Positions 9,390 through 21,300 of a stretch of DNA of 64,000 nt are shown piece by piece. The notes below the pieces were generated by a model, which did not search any database, had not been told where the DNA came from, and saw only the letters and a program-made list of their open reading frames with translations. This stretch comes from Symbiodinium natans. Taxonomy: Eukaryota; Sar; Dinophyceae; Suessiales; Symbiodiniaceae. Both the position numbers and the translations under genes were made by a program. Positions within the stretch are counted from its first letter, which is position 1, and every line of letters begins with the position of its first letter. The stretch spans positions 108,501 to 172,500 of the forward strand of contig CAJNDS010002135.1 of assembly GCA_905221605.1 (NCBI GenBank), written 5' to 3'.

Positions 9390-11140
9390 GACGTGTGCAA
9401 TGAAGCTTAACTTTATCCACGCGCCGAGAGTTCTTCCATCTGATTTTTGGCAGGGGGAACTCTTCGAGAGCTACGAAATCTTGGGGTCGCCACCTTTGCA
9501 CTCCAAGCAGGTATTTGTCAGTGCCGACCTGAACAAGTGAAGAAGCTGCACCACATGGTCACAGAATTTGGGGGTCTTCCTGACCATCAAGAGCCCAACC
9601 AGTCCTTCGAAAAAAACTGACAGCAACTATGCCAGCCTGGACGAGGCCGACAAGAAAAAAGTTGACGAACTGAGTCCTCATGCGCCACTCACGAAACCAG
9701 AGAAGCGGTGGGGGTGTCGCGAGGCTACGAAAGTTTCATCATCCCTTGCTACATGCACAGGTTTCAGATGGTTTGAGGCTGGAAAAAGCCTTTTGTAGAA
9801 TCCAAGAAAACATGTCGCTGCAGCTGTGGTGGCCCGGAGGGCATAAGAGATGCTTGGTTCCAGACCCATCCCTGCGGCTGTTGGGCTGCAGCGATGTGAC
9901 CTGCATACACCGAGCCGGGAAGAAGCGGAGGATAGGGCGGCCATTGCCACCGTGGCCCATAATGCTATACAGCAAGGGCTTCGATGGCTCTTACATGTCG
10001 ACATGTCAATCTTTGCCAGGACATCCCAACGCCTCGGAGATGTTATCAAGCGTCCTGATCTTGCACCTGTCAGACTCCAAGACAGTTGATCAACATCCAT
10101 GCCAACAGGACCCTGGCGCAGCGCCCCTCTCATACTTACAACCCGCACAGGTGAAGGATGAGCTCGGACTCCAACATCCGGCAGAAGTCCCGAAGGTTTT
10201 TTCTTGCAGACTTCGAGATGGCAACCTGTCCAGCGTGGAAAGCGTAGGGCGAATTCAAGCTTCTGAGCTCCCCCTGAATGCTCTGAAAAATACAACTCTG
10301 GACACACACTGAAAGGCCACCAGCCTCAGGCACGCCTTGCAGCATCATGCGACAGTTTTGACCCAATGCCTGTCGGAAAGCATGACAAAACAGATCCTTG
10401 CATCTGCAGGGGCTTCTGCAATGCATAGGCAATGCATATATCTATCGAGTAATTATGCACAACGGAAATACCTTGCTGGCCTGAGTTTAGGGCAGGAGGC
10501 AGTGAGTTTGGGGAAAATCAAAATCAGAGCTTCCCCCAGCTGCGGCTGCCGTCACATGTTGTGTGCTAGCGAAGCTCGGCTAGACCGCGTTGCATGCATG
10601 TTCTGCTCTCGCCCAACTCTGATGAAGAAGCACCCCGTAAATCTCAAAGTCGAAAGTCAAAGCAGCCGACACGCAGCTGCAATGTTCCGCACCTCTTCTC
10701 TGGGAAAGCCCGTCAGAGCAGTAAAGCCTGATTGCAGCGACCCGGACATGCTCAGACATTCAACGGCTCAATGTTCTGACACGAAAAACACAAAGTCTCT
10801 CAGACACAACAGCCCGCCTGTGCTCACACCTACAATCAAGCAGTCGTGCAATTGCAAATCCGCTATGAGAGCTGGCTCCTGCACAAAAATGACATGGCTG
10901 ACCCATGAACCCATGGAACACAGTACCCTCATTAGGGGCTTGTAATTAACTTCGCCGTCATCCAGATGTCAGTCTGGGAGTGTCCTCTTCATCGTCCAGG
11001 ATGTACCCAGCTCGCCTGTAGCCGGAGGCAACCTGATCAGAAGCTCTCGCTCAGTCACTGATAGTGCAAATTAGCATGAGCAAACCACAAACAGCATGGC
11101 CTCACTGCTACTGGCAGCGGGCTCACTCGATGCTGTGGCT
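9390..11140. other. No confident gene
   Basis: Frames of about 200 residues overlap on both strands at 9678-10312, and a 202-residue plus-strand frame lies at 10337-10945. None shows domain motifs or splice logic, and their residue make-up is not protein-like for most of their length. Confidence 0.45.
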
Positions 11141-11143
11141 ACC

Positions 11144-11716
11144 TCAGGGCTCCCGGTGGTCTGAGAGTGCACCACTGGTCTCTATGCCGCAAAGCTCACT
11201 CTCCACTATGCTCGCGGGAACTGGGAGAAACTGGCACTCGCTTGCGACAGAATCCAGCAAAATGGCACGTCGGTAAGCAAGCCCTAGCAAGCCCTGTCTG
11301 GCGTTTGGTCTTGGGCTCTTGCTTCTATGCGGTCTACCATGGCACCCACCTTGGATCACTCGGGCCACGAGCAATGTAGCACCATCTATGTCAGATAGCA
11401 GCCCCCTCTGAGCCCGCGACCCTTGCAGGGTCTTGGGCACAAGCACATCACGCCATAAGACCAATCTCTAGGTCGAAGGTACTGGGGGCCCTCAAACGGC
11501 AAGAGAGGCCCATAAGCAAACTGACTGCCTGGGGTTTCGGGTGCTGGTGTGGTCGTCTTCGTTGGTTGGTGATTTGTGTCTTGCAACCAAGGTCTAGATT
11601 TGCATGCACAGGGCATTGTCGAATAGATGCAACTAGCTCAAACAAGAAGCTTCTCAGTTGCCCTATCAGGCTCCATTCTTGGCCGACTTCTTCTTGCATT
11701 TGTAGCCGTGTGAAGC
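11144..11716 (-). CDS. Multi-exon gene fragment, function unknown
   Basis: Three protein-like minus-strand exons: 11588-11716 (LQMQEEVGQEWSLIGQL, then LFELVASIRQCPVHANLDL; donor G/GTTGCA), 11350-11431 (RGLLSDIDGATLLVARVIQ; acceptor CCCAAG, donor G/GTGGGT) and about 11144-11275 (RRAILLDSVASECQFLPVP, then SIVESELCG). The middle exon is the best defined. The phase between the first two does not match directly, so a further small exon or another splice site is needed. The helical, Leu-rich make-up suggests an alpha-helical subunit. No family is recognised. Confidence 0.45.
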
Positions 11717-11759
11717 CCATGGTGTGATGATTGAACCATGGCACGTCCACGTAGGCAAA

Positions 11760-13150
11760 CTTGCATCTTGCAAAGGTCTTGCAATGGTCGTGCTGGCAAA
11801 GGGGCGTTCTTCATGAAGTTTGGTCTTTCACACATTGCACACGCATGTTAGGCTGGGCAGTAACAAACTCCCAACTTCCTGTTGCCAGATGGCCTACATG
11901 CTGCTGCGGGCCCTGTTTCTCCAAGGGAGGAACGTTGACATAGAGCTATCAAGGCTCTGGCATTTAAAGCACTCATGCGCTTGTTGGCATGGTGTGTCTT
12001 TGTACCCCTATCACATGCGACAATTGGTCTCAGTGCTTGTGTGTTGGTTGCCGGCACTTACATTCGCGTGCCCACAAAGAACCACAATTTAGAGAAGTGG
12101 CCTTCGTAGTAGCTTGTGGGACTGACTACATTAACTCCGGGTTGCTCCCTCAACCAGCCGCAGCTGGGAGCACGAGCCTGCGTCAACAGACAACCAAATA
12201 GGCGGGGGAGAGGGAGAAAGGGACCGAAGAGAGAGGGAGCGAAGAGCGAGAGAGAGAGGGAATGGTGAGAGGGCCGGTAAGAGAAACAGAGAACAAATAA
12301 ATGACTATAAATGACTAACATGCGAAGGAACGGAGGGTTAGCGGGAGCTGGGGAGAGCGAGAGCTTTCAGGAGGCTTCCTTGGAGACCCGCTCGAGGAGT
12401 CAACCTTCGCGATCCTGCACGCAGAAACTCTGAAAACAGCATAGTGAGACACATGAAAAGAGAAGGCAAGAAGGGGTCTGCCACTTTGGAGGCCTCATCC
12501 AACATGGCCAGCAGAGCCTCAGTGGGAAGCGAGGCAGTGCACCCAGCGAGTAGGCTGGAAAGTGCCAGCTATTCTCAAAACCGTTTTTAGTTCGATAGGC
12601 ACCTCCATGGACGGAACTTCGTCAGTTGTTGCGCCGTCCTGCATCGCTGCATAACTCTTGGCCCCTTCAACTAGCGTGCGCATAACACTGGAAATGCCCT
12701 GCTGGGCCGTGCTCCTGCACGCTCTCGCTGACTGCTGCTGTGGTTATTGTGGATCTTGTCTGTGCCTGCAGACTTCCGGTGGGCATAGCACAAAAAAGAG
12801 CCACTCCCGGCTATGTCAATGCCATCCCAAGCGCATACAGTTTGGTGCATTCAAGTCAGTGCCTCCAGATTCTCACCCTGCGGCTGTACTGCAACCGGCC
12901 TGAGAGTGAAGATGGCCGAGCTCGGGAAAACCGCATCATTACCAGTCATGCTCCAAGTATCTCCAATTTGTGGTTGAGATCGCAGGGAACCCGCTCGCCA
13001 CGTGAAGTTGCGGATGGCTTTCACGGTTGAGAGCTTAAGAGGCTAGAGTGACTAGAGTCTCTGACCCAAGGCAGCAATCATCAGCAAAACAGCTGTCTGA
13101 TTGTGGAACATGATCAGGCACGGGCGCTGCGCCAAATGAAGAACTAAAGC
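11760..13150. other. No gene recognised; purine-rich tract
   Basis: A GA-rich purine tract (GAGAGAG and AGAGGGAG units) occupies about 12200-12265. The rest has only short frames with no motif or splice pair. Confidence 0.5.
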
Positions 13151-13156
13151 CTGCGT

Positions 13157-13512
13157 TCAACGTTCAAGCAAGACACTGATCGGGAAGGATGCAACTTCGC
13201 TCAGGCAACCTCCGCGGCGTCGTCGCGCAGCTGGCTTTTCCTGGCCAAGACCCGACTCCGGCATTGCAACGACAAGCTTTCGACGCGCCTGAACCGGGGC
13301 CGACTCGGGATCGGCAGCCTTAGGGATCCCGGTGGACTCGGCCACAGGTCGCAGCACCGGCTCCTCCTGCTCCTGTGTGGGCAGCTTGAGGGTGCAAGGG
13401 ATGTGCAAGGGGCCCTTGCAAGTCGCTTCGGTTGCTTGCGGCCCACCTTGGCCTCTGGAGCTCTGGCATCATCCTCCCCCAGCATGGCAAGCAAGGCCTG
13501 CCGAGTTCCCAT
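13157..13512 (-). CDS. Small two-exon gene or terminal exon pair, unknown function
   Basis: Exon 1 (13447-13512) begins with ATG: MGTRQALLAMLGEDDARAP, ending AAG/GTGGGC. A 62-base GT-AG intron with a C/T-rich 3' end follows. Exon 2 (13157-13384) is in phase and encodes a Pro/Glu/Ala-rich, then Arg-rich, tail (PVQARRKLVVAMPESG, then ARRRRGG) ending at a TGA. The joined product is 97 residues. The frame is also open for a few codons upstream of the ATG and bounded by TAA, so exon 1 may be internal. The sequence looks disordered. Confidence 0.5.
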
Positions 13513-13519
13513 GGTCCAA

Positions 13520-15305
13520 GCACAAGACACAGCGGCCACTTAATAGGATTTGACTGCTTCGCTCTGAGCCACACATGCAAAGTGGGCTGCCTCCATGGAT
13601 GGAATCTCTTCCTATGCACAAGGAACTGCGGGGGGAGCTGCTGTAAGTTGAGGGTTTCAGCCACAGTTACCACTGCTGAAACACATGCATAATTTAAAGA
13701 CACAACGCTGTGCAATCCTCCATTCTGACAGTGCTTTCCGTCTCCACTGTCAACCGCTACGCCAATCTGCTGTTTACTTTTGTTGGATTGTTGAGCCAAG
13801 TCTTATCTTGATTGTTTTCCGGGCATGTGCTCCTTGGGTCCTTGACTTCACTGAGATTTGCCCTTTGGATTTGAGTCCAACCAAACACGGGAAACAATGT
13901 GCTGGTTGAAACAGATGCAAAACAACCCCATCTGCCCATTCTGCCCAGAAGTGCGCGAATTCAAGCTTCGCGGTCTCAACTTGTGTTTCTTCCCAACCCA
14001 ACTCAGCACAGTTCCAACATGTTCCAACCCAAGAACCGGCTTCTACGCTGTCTGACCAGCGCGCCCCCATATGCCACACACCCCGAGCCGCTGGAGCCAA
14101 GCCAGGTATCCTATGTCGCAGAGGCCCCCGATGGGCTGATGCATGGTCAGCTGTCTGTACCCATTAAAGCTGGAGGCTTTCACTTTCACGACCCCAGCCA
14201 AAACTAGCATCACACACATCAGTGCAATAGCAACATGCGCAGTATGGCTGGAACGATCTTCTAGCAAAGCACCAGGCAGACCCTCGTCTATGTGCAAGTG
14301 CAAAGGCCACAAGATGCAAGGGCTGCTGTGATCCTCGCTCTTCTCGCTCGGTAGGCATGCAGCTTGGCGTGCTGGAGTAGGTAGCAAATCCTGCAAGTCA
14401 GAGCACAGCAATGACCATGCCGCCGAAATAGGACAGCTTGAACGGAAGTTCAGCTCCTTCAGATAGACCGCTGTTCTTGCACACTAAACAAGCTCTCGCA
14501 TCTTTCAAAGCGGGTGTGACATCAGCAAGCCTCCGGCGCTTGGAAGTCCTTCTTGACCGCCTCAAACCTTGTGGACATAGCAAAACCAGGAACACTCAAA
14601 GATCCGCTTTGAACGGCAACTGAGAAGCTCTCAGAAGTCCAAGGAGCCGCTGAGAAAAAAAAACTCGTGCAACAGCGTCAACAGCTTCCTGTGGTCAAAC
14701 GACCCCGCCTCGAGGCTCCTGGAACTGTGGAGCTGAAGCCGCCTAGGACGAGGTGCTCTTTGTAATCAAATAGCGCCTTCTTTTCAAGGCGCTACTCAAA
14801 AACATGCTTCGATTCTTGGTGAAGCAATAACCCGTTGTCTGTGGCTGAGTTGAGCAATTTGCTGACTATGACTCTGATGAGGAAAACATGACGGCTATGT
14901 TCCTAGAGCAAAACTGGCCGACAAAGTTTGGTGTTCATGAGATCTCAAAAATTTGTGTGCAAGCCTCGGCGTCGTCGAGGCACGGCCTGCAGCGAACGCA
15001 CGCATCCTTCTAGCTTATTCAAACAACTGGGCTTGCTGAAACACACTCTGATGGCTGACACGTCTTTGGCGGGCAACTTCTGCAATCTGTCAGTTACCTA
15101 GTCTGCTCTGCTGCTTGGTGCTGGCTGTGCTTCTGACTGAATGTCTTTGAATTCGCCTCGGCATCCGGCCTAGCCCCCCCAAACACTTCCACCCCCCTCT
15201 GCGTGCCGCCTGCCTAATTTCCCCCTACCTTGGCAACAAGCCCATGGGCACCGTACCCCAACCCAAACTTGGAAACAAGCACACGGTTTGGCAAAGCCGG
15301 CTCAC
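13520..15305. other. No confident gene
   Basis: Weak minus-strand frames occur at 14043-14411 (one short hydrophobic segment) and 14398-14595, without clean splice pairs. 14640-15100 holds nothing recognisable. A C-rich stretch lies at about 15171-15230. Confidence 0.4.
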
Positions 15306-18300
15306 CCTGCAAGCTCTTACTGTCAATGTCCTCCAGCAAGCCTAAATGTCCCAAACGCTGCGGGGTCATCGAAGCATCGGGTTTGTGGGCCGGCGACTCT
15401 CCGGCATCTTCTCCTCGACCCGCAGTCGCTTTCCGCGTCCCGAGGTGCACCACTTGGACCGCCGACGTGCAGCTTCGGTGGCTTGCTGGGCTGGCTTGGC
15501 TGCCGAGGCAGCACGCGAAATCGCTAACGACCTTCATGATGACAGCTCTGGGATGAGTTGCTTTTTGGCCCTTTTTTTGTTTGCCCTTTGTTTGTGATTT
15601 ATTTTTTTCTGTTGGGGGGGGGGGGGTGCCTCTTCATTTCGATAGGAAAACCTCTAATTTTCTCCGTATTACAAAAGGAAAGCCTCTATCTTTTTGCTAC
15701 ACCCCCCCTTTTAAGCCCTTTAAGAAGAGAATACTAACAAACGATGTCCTTTTGCATAATATTGAAAGACTGGATTTATTAATAGAATCAGAATTTACGT
15801 ACGGGCTTAAAAGTGCCATTTTTGGTTGTGAAGGTAAGTCCTAAGGTTTTACTACGTTCTGCCTGTGTCTTTATTAATAATAGGGCTCTAAAAGGTTCAA
15901 AGGTGTTAACCATAAAGGTGCGCTGAAGGTAAGCATGCCCAGACCTGAGGTTTCTGAACCATTGAACCCTCTACAAAGTTTACAGGTTTAGGTTGAAGGT
16001 TTGTGCATTACCTATACGATAGAACCTTATAACCCTATAGGGCTTGAGGCTTCAATCCCTAGACCTTAAATCCCATACATTTATGCCTTGTGCTTGTAAG
16101 ACTGAACCGTTTAGGGTCAGACCCCTAAAAATGTTACAGGGCTCTCAAAGGTTTTCACCCTAAAATGCGCTGAAGGTATACATGCCCAGACCTTAGGTTT
16201 TTGAGCCATTGAACCCTATAGGGTTTAAAGCTGAGGGTTGAAGGTTTGGGCTTTGCCTATACGGTAGAACCTTGTAACCCTATAGGGCTTGAGTCTTAAA
16301 CCCCTAAATCCCATTGGGGTTATGCCTATGTTTGTGGGTTTTGCGTCCCGGGGACACGAGAATACTGTGAGCAAATGTCCTTTCACTACTTCATGGGATT
16401 TAGAATATCAACAAACTATATCGATATAATAGAATTCGTGGTTTGCTTATCGGGGGATGATTGCTTAAGATTTCCTCAGGTATGGTATAGTTTTAGGATA
16501 GCTGTTTGGTTTTGCTAATTGGGGCGTGATGGCTTGAGATATGTTAGCTAAGGTACAGCGTTTAGTATAGAGTTCAGATTTTGCCTTTTGGAACGTGATG
16601 GCGTAAGATATGTTTGATAAGATACATTGTTTAGTATAGAGTTCAGTTTTTGCTTATTGGGGGGATGATTGCTTGAGATACCTTAGCTTTTTTTGAATTA
16701 TTTTTCTTATTTATCTTTTGAGGGGGGTTGGTATCCTTTTGAAAATTTGGAAGATTCGAGTTTGTGTTTTCTTGTTCTGCTCATGCTCTAACGCACATGC
16801 CGAAACTAAAGAGCATCAAGGCGAAACGCGCAAGTACCTGCATGATATGACTGAGACGTGGAAGTTGAGATCCTTTTTGCTGTCTTGGTGGAGTGTGCAC
16901 AGATGAGTAAACTGAAAGATCGAAGTGTGCAGAATGCCTGCGTGAGGATCTTCCGTTGATGATTTCCTAGACCACAAGAAGCTCGTTTGGATTAGGTGTC
17001 GTGATATTTTTAGTACCGGATTCATTCTTAAGAATTCTTAAGAATTAATACTGAGAATGAAGATTGAAAGTTGAAGTTTTCTGGGGAACTCTTGCCCAGG
17101 AATCTTCAATTTCAGTTTTCATTCAAGATTAAGTGTCGCAATATTATCATAACAGGATTAATTCTTAAGAATAAGAATTCTTGAGAATTCTTAAGGATCA
17201 ATACTGAAATTGGAGATTGAAGATTGAAGATTCTGGGAGACTCTTGCCCAGGAATCTTCAATTCTCAGCTTTCATTTTCCGAAATTCTTAGAAATTCTTG
17301 AGAAATCTTCAGAATTCTTGAGAATTAAGCCTGACAAGATTGAAGATTCCTGGGAGACTCTGGTGAGAAAACTTCGATTTCCATCTAAATAAGAATAAAA
17401 CTGAAGATTCCTGGGCAAGAGTCTCCCAGAAATCTTCAATCTTCAAACTTCAATTTTCAGGCTTAGTTCTTAAGAACTCTTACGAATTCTGGGAAATGAA
17501 AACTGAGAATTGAAGATTCCTGGGCAAGAGTCTCCCAGAAATCCTCAATCTTCAATTTTCAGGATTAATTCTTAAGAAGTTTTGAAAGTTAACAAAGGCT
17601 GAAAAGGGTACGATAAACATGGATCTTTGGGCGGGAGGGGGGGGGGGGGGGGCTACCATTTTTTCTACGTTGCAAGAAGAAAGCTTCTGTTGTCTCCAAC
17701 TTTAATAGGAAAACCTCGATCCTCCCGACATGTTAATAGGACGTCCTCCATTGTCTCATATATAATTTGGAAAACCATCTTTTCCCCCATATTTTCATAA
17801 GCGGGTGATTTGGAAGGGGGGCACGGCCCAGCCATTTGCAAACATAATGATCACAAGATGGGCTTCAAAAAGACTTATATGTCTTCAACCGTTTGAAAAA
17901 AACGGTGGTTGGGAGGGGCGCAGACCCCCACCATTTGCAAACACAATGCTCGCATGATGGGCTTTAAGAAGCTTTGCACGACTTTAAAAGGGGTGTGGGG
18001 GTGGGGGCGGGGGGCGCAGCCCCCCCCCCCCCCCGCCATTTTCAGACACAACGCTTGCAGAATGAGTTTCCGAAAAAAATCGGGCGCCAGCGCCGGACGG
18101 CAGAGTATCTCAACTTGAGGTTACACAGGGGAAACCGGAACCCCGAATTCTGAACCTTAACCTGCAGACCCTAAGCCGCTTTTCGGGGGGGAGAGACAGA
18201 GAGAAGAAGAAGCAGAAGCCTGAACCCCTGACACACTGATATGTGTTGAAAGAAGCTTTACTTTGTCGATTTCTTTCAATCATTATGTCATTCTTTTGTT

Positions 18301-21300
18301 CTGTCATTCTTTCATTCTTTGATTCTGCGTTATTTGATTATTTCATTATTTCATTCGTTCATTATTTCATTCTTTCATTCGTTCATTATTTCATTCTTTC
18401 ATTCGTTCATTATTTCATTCTTTCATTATTTCCTTCTTTCGTTATTTATTGAGTTTTTGTTGCTTTCTTTCCTGCCTTCTTTCTCTTTTTCTTTCTTGCA
18501 TTCTTCTATTCTATTCTTTCTGCATGCATCTGTTTATGTACTTTGATTTATTTGTCATGTGTGTTCTTTGTGGTTCTCTTATCTGTTTCGCTGTTTCTCT
18601 CTGTCTGTCTCCCTTTCTCTCTTCCTTTATGCCTTTCTTGATGTCTTTCTATCCTTCTTTCTATGGTTACTTCTCTCTTTTTGTATCTCTTTCTTTGTCT
18701 CTGTGTTTATGTCTTTCTTTGTTTCTTTATTTCGTTACTTCGTTCTTTCGTTCTTTCGTTCTTTCGTTCTTTCGTTCTTTCTTTCCTTCTGTACTTGTGT
18801 GTGTGTGGGTGTTTTTCTTTATTCTTCCGTTCTTCCTGTCCTTTTTTCTTTCAGGTTTCTTCTTTGTTTATTTATTTTGTTCTTTCGTTCTTTCTTTGGT
18901 TCTTTATTCTTCTTTTGATTTCTTTCTTTCTTTTTCTTTTGAACTGTTTCATGATTTCTTTCTTTATTTCTTGATGTCTTTCTTTCCTTCCTTCCTTCCT
19001 TCTTTCTGTCTTTCTTTCCTTCCCTCCCTGCATTCTTCCCTTCAGTTCTCAGGAAAATGAACTATCTCTGATAAAGCATAGAGGAAAAATTAAGGGTTTC
19101 CTGCTAAAATATGGAGAACGTAGATGAAAATAGTTGTTTTCCCATTAGACAATATGGCGAAAATAAAGGACGTTCCTATCGAAATATAGAGAGCACACAG
19201 ACCACCAAATACAGAAAAATGATAAGACAAACAAAAATCAAGGCGAAAAAAACATAGGGTCCCCACAGATCAGCCACAGAAAGCAGGCACAGATCTGCGC
19301 AGCAAGATCACGCGCGTGTGAGAACACCCTGCCTCCAAAGAAGGCTGCTGCTTCTCCTCCTCCTCCTCTGGTGGCTTTTCAGCCCGCCTCCTTGCCTCCT
19401 CCAACTTCTCCTGCTCAAGCTTCTGCCGTTCCAGCTCTAGACGCTCCTCTTCGGCTTTGCGCTGCTCCTCCTCCTCTTGTCGCCTTTGAGCCTCTGGTCT
19501 CTCCTCTTCAGCCCGCTTCCTTGCCTCCTCCAACTTCTCCTGCTCAAGCTTCTGCTGTTCCAGCTCTAGACGCTCCTCTTCGGCTTTGCCCTGCTCCTCC
19601 TCCTCTTGTCGCCTTTGAGCCTCTAGTCTCTCCTCTTCAGCCCGCTTCCTTGCCTCCTCCAACTTCTCCTGCTCAAGCTTCTGCCGCTCCAGCTCTAGAC
19701 GCTCCTCTTCGGCTTTGCGCTGCTCCTCCTCCTCTTGTCGCCTTTGAGCCTCTGGTCTCTCCTCTTCAGCCCGCCTCCTTGCCTCCTCCAACTTCTCCTG
19801 CTCAAGCTTCTGCCGTTCCAGCTCTAGACGCTCCTCTTCGGCTTTGCGCTGCTCCTCCTCCTCTTGTCGCCTTTGAGCCTCTAGTCTCTCCTCTTCAACC
19901 CGCCTCCTTGCCTCTTCCAACTTCTCCTGCTCAAGCTTCTGCCGCTCCAGCTCTAGACGCTCCTCTTCGGCTTTGCGCTGCTCCTCCTCCTCTTGTCGCC
20001 TTTGAGCCTCTAGTCTCTCCTCTTCAGCCCGCCTCCTTGCCTCCTCCAACTTCTCCTGCTCAAGCTTCTGCCGCTCCAGCTCTAGACGCTCCTCTTCGGC
20101 TTTGCGCTGCTCCTCCTCCTCTTGTCGCCTTTGAGCCTCTAGTCTCTCCTCTTCAGCCCGCTTCCTTGCCTCCTCCAACTTCTCCTGCTCAAGCTTCTGC
20201 CGTTCCAGCTCTAGACGCTCCTCTTCGGCTTTGCGCTGCTCCTCCTCCTCTTGCTGCCTTTGAGCCTCTAGTCTCTCCTCTTCAGCCCGCCTCCTTGCCT
20301 CCTCCAACTTCTCCTGCTCAAGCTTCTGCCGCTCCAGCTCTAGACGCTCCTCTTCGGCTTTGCGCTGCTCCTCCTCCTCTTGTCGCCTTTGAGCCTCTAG
20401 TCTCTCCTCTTCAGCCCGCTTCCTTGCCTCCTCCAACTTCTCCTGCTCAAGCTTCTGCCGTTCCAGCTCTAGACGCTCCTCTTCGGCTTTGCGCTGCTCC
20501 TCCTCCTCTTGTCGCCTTTGAGCCTCTAGTCTCTCCTCTTCAGCCCGCTTCCTTGCCTCCTCCAACTTCTCCTGCTCAAGCTTCTGCCGTTCCAGCTCTA
20601 GACGCTCCTCTTCGGCTTTGCGCTGCTCCTCCTCCTCTTGTCGCCTTTGAGCCTCTAGTCTCTCCTCTTCAGCCCGCCTCCTTGCCTCCTCCAACTTCTC
20701 CTGCTCAAGCTTCTGCCGCTCCAGCTCTAGACGCTCCTCTTCGGCTTTGCGCTGCTCCTCCTCCTCTTGTCGCCTTTGAGCCTCTAGTCTCTCCTCTTCA
20801 GCCCGCTTCCTTGCCTCCTCCAACTTCTCCTGCTCAAGCTTCTGCCGTTCCAGCTCTAGACGCTCCTCTTCGGCTTTGCGCTGCTCCTCCTCCTCTTGCT
20901 GCCTTTGAGCCTCTAGTCTCTCCTCTTCAGCCCGCCTCCTTGCCTCCTCCAACTTCTCCTGCTCAAGCTTCTGCCGCTCCAGCTCTAGACGCTCCTCTTC
21001 GGCTTTGCGCTGCTCCTCCTCCTCTTGTCGCCTTTGAGCCTCTAGTCTCTCCTCTTCAGCCCGCCTCCTTGCCTCCTCCAACTTCTCCTGCTCAAGCTTC
21101 TGCCGCTCCAGCTCTAGACGCTCCTCTTCGGCTTTGCGCTGCTCCTCCTCCTCTTGTCGCCTTTGAGCCTCTAGTCTCTCCTCTTCAGCCCGCTTCCTTG
21201 CCTCCTCCAACTTCTCCTGCTCAAGCTTCTGCCGTTCCAGCTCTAGTCGCTCCTCTTCGGCTTTCCGTTGCTCCTCTTGCTCTCGCTGCCTTTGAGCCTC

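Larger units (their letters stand above)
15558..19258. mobile_element. AT-rich intronic element with terminal inverted repeats
   Basis: The base composition changes sharply from its surroundings. The outer left end (from about 15558, through TTTGTTTGT at 15588 and ATTTCGATAGGA at 15636) reappears inverted at the right end (TCCTATCGAAAT at 19174, ACAAACAAA at 19227, G/A-rich to about 19258). The imperfect terminal inverted repeats are about 70-100 bases. Inside are GGAAAACCTC-type sub-terminal modules, nested tandem repeats, palindromic modules and pyrimidine microsatellites, but no protein-like frame, so it would be non-autonomous. A second G-run plus module block at about 17630-17800 repeats the design of the left end, so the block may be composite. 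No clear target-site duplication was found. It lies within the intron 15548-19327. Confidence 0.6.

Noticed and set aside
9678-10312. Overlapping 209- and 210-residue frames and a third frame with AIQQGLRWLLHVD, reminiscent of a glycosyltransferase
   Set aside because: The Asp-x-Asp-Glu that should follow WLLHVD in such enzymes is absent, no splice donor follows, and it is on the opposite strand to every supported gene.
10337-10945. 202-residue plus-strand frame
   Set aside because: Its residue composition (many Ser, Cys, Met, Lys and Thr in no pattern) and lack of splice context or motif suggest a chance frame.
16442-17580. CRISPR-like array
   Set aside because: The repeats are contiguous tandem or palindromic units without unique spacers of constant length, and the genome is eukaryotic.
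18243-19060. Hydrophobic Phe/Ser/Leu-rich frames up to 203 residues
   Set aside because: Artefacts of TTCT/TTCA microsatellites; real membrane proteins would not show this 4-base periodicity.
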